A stretch of DNA of 10,237 bases from Pseudorhodobacter antarcticus (lineage in GTDB: Bacteria > Pseudomonadota > Alphaproteobacteria > Rhodobacterales > Rhodobacteraceae). Where the stretch lies: NCBI GenBank assembly GCA_945860375.1, contig CAMAQR010000085.1:1-10237 (forward strand). Reading direction: 5' to 3'. This document shows positions 8,561 through 10,237 of this stretch, piece after piece; the stretch's first letter is position 1; every line of letters begins with the position of its first letter. The notes beneath the pieces are model-generated. The model had not been told where the DNA came from, searched no databases, and saw only the letters and a program-made list of their open reading frames with translations. Made by a program: the position numbers and the translations under genes.

Positions 8561-8646
8561 AGGGTGGCATCAGTTTCTGGTGTCATTTCACCCGCTGCAG
8601 GATCCCGGACGCGGAACATCCGCTTTCCGGCAGAGTTTTCCGGGCC

Positions 8647-8704
8647 GCGAACGGGGTTCGCACCCTTGACGGATAGCATGGTGCACCCCCCTGAGCATGC
8701 ACCA
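8647..8704. other. Two inverted repeats in the gap downstream of the oxidase
   Basis: Two perfect dyads lie close together in the 234-base gap between the oxidase stop and the 148-residue gene. The first is GCGAAC-GGG-GTTCGC (8647-8661). The second is TGGTGCA with a 12-base loop and TGCACCA (8679-8704). Neither is followed by a T-tract on either strand, so they are not classic terminators. They could be operators, RNA hairpins stabilising the transcript, or chance in GC-rich DNA. Confidence 0.3.
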
Positions 8705-8781
8705 CGAGAGCACGGGCGTGGTTGATCCATCCGCATCCAGGATATGCCGGGGTGGCATTGCAGCCGCCCCGTGCGCCCCGG

Positions 8782-10092
8782 TCAGGCCGAGACCGTGAAC
8801 TCTGTCATCATGCCGGTCGACAAGTGCGGCATGTGGTGACAGTGCAGCATCCACCGCGCCGCCTCGCCCGCGTCCAGGGCCACGGTGACCTGCGCCATGG
8901 GCGGCACATAAACCGTATCGCGCATCGCGCCGTTCACGGGCCTGCCGTTGATGTTGATCACTTGAAATGCATGGCCGTGCAGATGCATCGGATGGCCCAT
9001 CATCGACATGTTGTGAAACATCAACTCGATCCGCTCGCCGCTGGTGGCGATGATCGGTTTATGCGTGCCCCAGGTCTGCCCATCAATCGTCCAGAGATAG
9101 GGCTGCATAGAGCCTGCCAGCATGATCATGTGCTGACGATCCACCGGACGGGCGGCAAGCGGGCTGGCTGCTTGCAGCAGCATCTCCTGCGCCATGTCGG
9201 TGTCGAACGCAGGCGCATCGACCTCGCCCATGGCGTCGATCTTGCTGACCTCCGCGCCCGGTGTGGCAAGGATCAGGCCAGTGCGTTCACGCGCGCCTTC
9301 GCGCAGGGCAAGTACCGGGAAAGCGCCATTGCCGGGCAGATCAAGTTCGATATCCAGCCGCTGCGCCATGGCCATGCCGAACCGGGTGCCGGGCATCGGG
9401 ACAATCGCATGGCCATCCACCGCCACCAGCCGCGCGGGCACGCCCGTGTCGATCCAGAACGTCGTGGCCGCAGCCGCGTTGACGATCCGCAACCGAACGC
9501 GGCCACCTTTTTCCACCGCGACTACCTCTGGGTCAGAAAGCGTGTGGTCGTTGGCAAGATAAGCGTCGAAATTGAAGTCGTTCAGATCCATGGCCATGCC
9601 GCCCATCGCCATCCCGGACATGTCGCCACCCGGCATATCCATGCCGGAATGATCCATGCCAGCCATCGCCTCATCGCCCATAGCCGCCATGTCATGACCG
9701 GCCATGCCACCGGTGATCTCGGCCAAGACTTCCTCAGCAGGGCGGAATGAAAAGTCGTGCAGGAACATGACCACCTCTTGCCGGTCTGCGGCGACATCCG
9801 CAGCCGAGCGCACGATCAAAGGGGCGGCGAGAAGGTTCATCTCCTGCACCGGCACATGGCTGTGCATCCAATGCGTGCCAGGATTGGGCGCATAGTCAAA
9901 ACTGCGCATCTCGCCGGTTTTCAGCAGGGGCATCGGCAGGTTCGGCACGCCGTCCTGCGCGTTGGGTGGCAATTGGCCATGCCAATGGATGATGGTTTCA
10001 ACATCCAGACCGTTGGTCAGATCCACCCTAAACTGCTGGCCGGGATCAAGGATCAGCCCGTGTCCACCTGCACCGTTGATCAGCCCGTAAAC
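8782..10092 (-). pseudogene. Copper-type multicopper oxidase, 5'-truncated by an IS insertion
   Basis: The intact family oxidises periplasmic Cu(I) or phenolic substrates using T1, T2 and T3 copper sites. Numbering from the GTG at 10026, the ligand motifs are HWHG (14-17), HSH (55-57), HPMHLHGH (345-352) and HCHHMPHLSTGM (395-406), which includes the T1 Cys and axial Met. All four copper-binding motifs survive. A Met/His-rich insert spans about 108-147, as in copper-resistance oxidases. The coding frame can be read about 22 codons further upstream, to a Val codon at 10092-10090, and then enters the IS end and meets a stop at 10110-10108. The signal peptide and roughly 50-60 residues of the first cupredoxin domain expected before HWHG are missing. 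The GTG at 10026 has no SD, so it is not a credible native start. The product, if made, would stay in the cytoplasm and be misfolded or inactive. CueO-like versus CopA-like assignment is left open. Confidence 0.85.
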
Positions 10093-10237
10093 TGAACCGC
10101 CCCGGGTTTATCGGAGGGTGATTTGTTCAACGACTAGGCGACCATATCGATTGTGTTCAGGTTTGCATAGAACGCCTCCTCTGCTTCTGCGGGGGTGATG
10201 TATCCGATAGGGCCGAGCAGGCGACGATTGTTATACC
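10093..10237 (-). mobile_element. IS3-family insertion sequence, one end (runs off right edge)
   Basis: The element end begins TGAACCGCCCCGGG at 10093 and reads into the transposase tail 41 bases later. IS3-family ends start with TG, and this GC-rich terminus is familiar from IS3-type elements of alphaproteobacteria. The oxidase reading frame is homologous to its family up to 10092 and then breaks, which places the junction here to within a few bases. The target duplication would be the 3-4 bases ending at 10092 (AAC or AAAC); its partner lies outside the window. Transposase and oxidase face the same way, so readthrough from the IS could transcribe the truncated oxidase. Confidence 0.8.
10134..10237 (-). 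CDS. IS3-family transposase (OrfB), C-terminal fragment
   Basis: Reading the minus strand from the window edge gives 33 residues plus the first bases of a codon, ending in TAG at 10136-10134. The peptide runs YNNRRLLGPIGYITPAEAE, then an EAFYANL-type tail ending DMVA. This YN-x-RR-L...P-AEAE...FY pattern is the usual C-terminus of IS3-family OrfB transposases, just after the integrase catalytic core (DDE). The core itself is outside the window. The fragment looks intact, with no frameshift; the gene is partial only because the window ends. Confidence 0.85.
   Translation of the reverse strand, partial: YNNRRLLGPIGYITPAEAEEAFYANLNTIDMVA

Noticed and set aside
8548..8736. N-terminal extension of the 148-residue membrane protein
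   Set aside because: The frame is open to 8736, but the upstream ATGs lack SDs and the extra leader is polar and featureless. The ATG at 8547 has GAAGGAT six bases before it.
8747..8781. Hairpin CCGGGG...CCCCGG just after the oxidase stop as a terminator
   Set aside because: The stem is only six pairs with a long loop and no T-tract follows on the minus strand, so it cannot be called an intrinsic terminator.
8722..9750. Plus-strand 342-residue open frame
   Set aside because: Antisense to the oxidase, His/Arg-rich because the oxidase Met/His codons are read backwards; no recognisable fold.
10024..10026. GTG as native start of the oxidase
   Set aside because: There is no SD, and oxidase-like coding continues upstream in frame to 10092. 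A native start would sit 50 or more residues further upstream with a signal peptide.

Overview
The window is a high-GC stretch that reads like an alphaproteobacterium, most likely of the Rhodobacterales. This rests on codon use, gene style and an IS3-type element end; it is inference, since no phylogenetic marker is present. It is a copper/heavy-metal resistance locus with an insertion sequence at its right edge.

Layout. From 1 to about 5431 a minus-strand operon reads leftward. Its order is a small Cys-rich secreted or membrane-anchored protein (5431-5012), an RND periplasmic adaptor with an unusual N-terminal extension (4948-3275), an RND heavy-metal efflux permease (3260-117), and the first 32 codons of a small secreted protein running off the left edge (97-1). 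Spacings are short (63, 14 and 19 bases) and each downstream gene has its own Shine-Dalgarno (SD) sequence. A roughly 300-base divergent intergenic region follows, holding a possible MerR/CueR-type promoter that points right. On the plus strand, 5732-8104 encodes a complete Cu(I)-type P1B ATPase with YHS and CPMHP/CPICGM metal-binding modules at its N-terminus. Its stop overlaps the stop of a convergent gene for a 148-residue, four-helix membrane protein of unknown function (8547-8101). Upstream of that, also on the minus strand, is a multicopper oxidase (8782-10092) that has lost its 5' end to an IS3-family insertion. The IS end lies at about 10093, and the transposase C-terminus (10134-10237) runs off the right edge.

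How the genes fit together. The P-type ATPase would move Cu(I) from cytoplasm to periplasm. The RND permease and adaptor would move metal from periplasm or membrane outward through an outer-membrane channel that is not in this window. The multicopper oxidase would have oxidised Cu(I) in the periplasm, but this copy lacks its signal peptide and the start of its first cupredoxin domain, so it is probably inactive. The small His/Cys-bearing exported proteins could be metal chaperones or buffers; that is inferred from context.

I see no CRISPR array, tRNA, rRNA or wholly new system. The most notable points are the IS-broken oxidase, the adaptor that looks like a fusion retaining an internal signal peptide, three operon proteins whose predicted mature form starts with histidine, and the uncharacterised 148-residue membrane protein.
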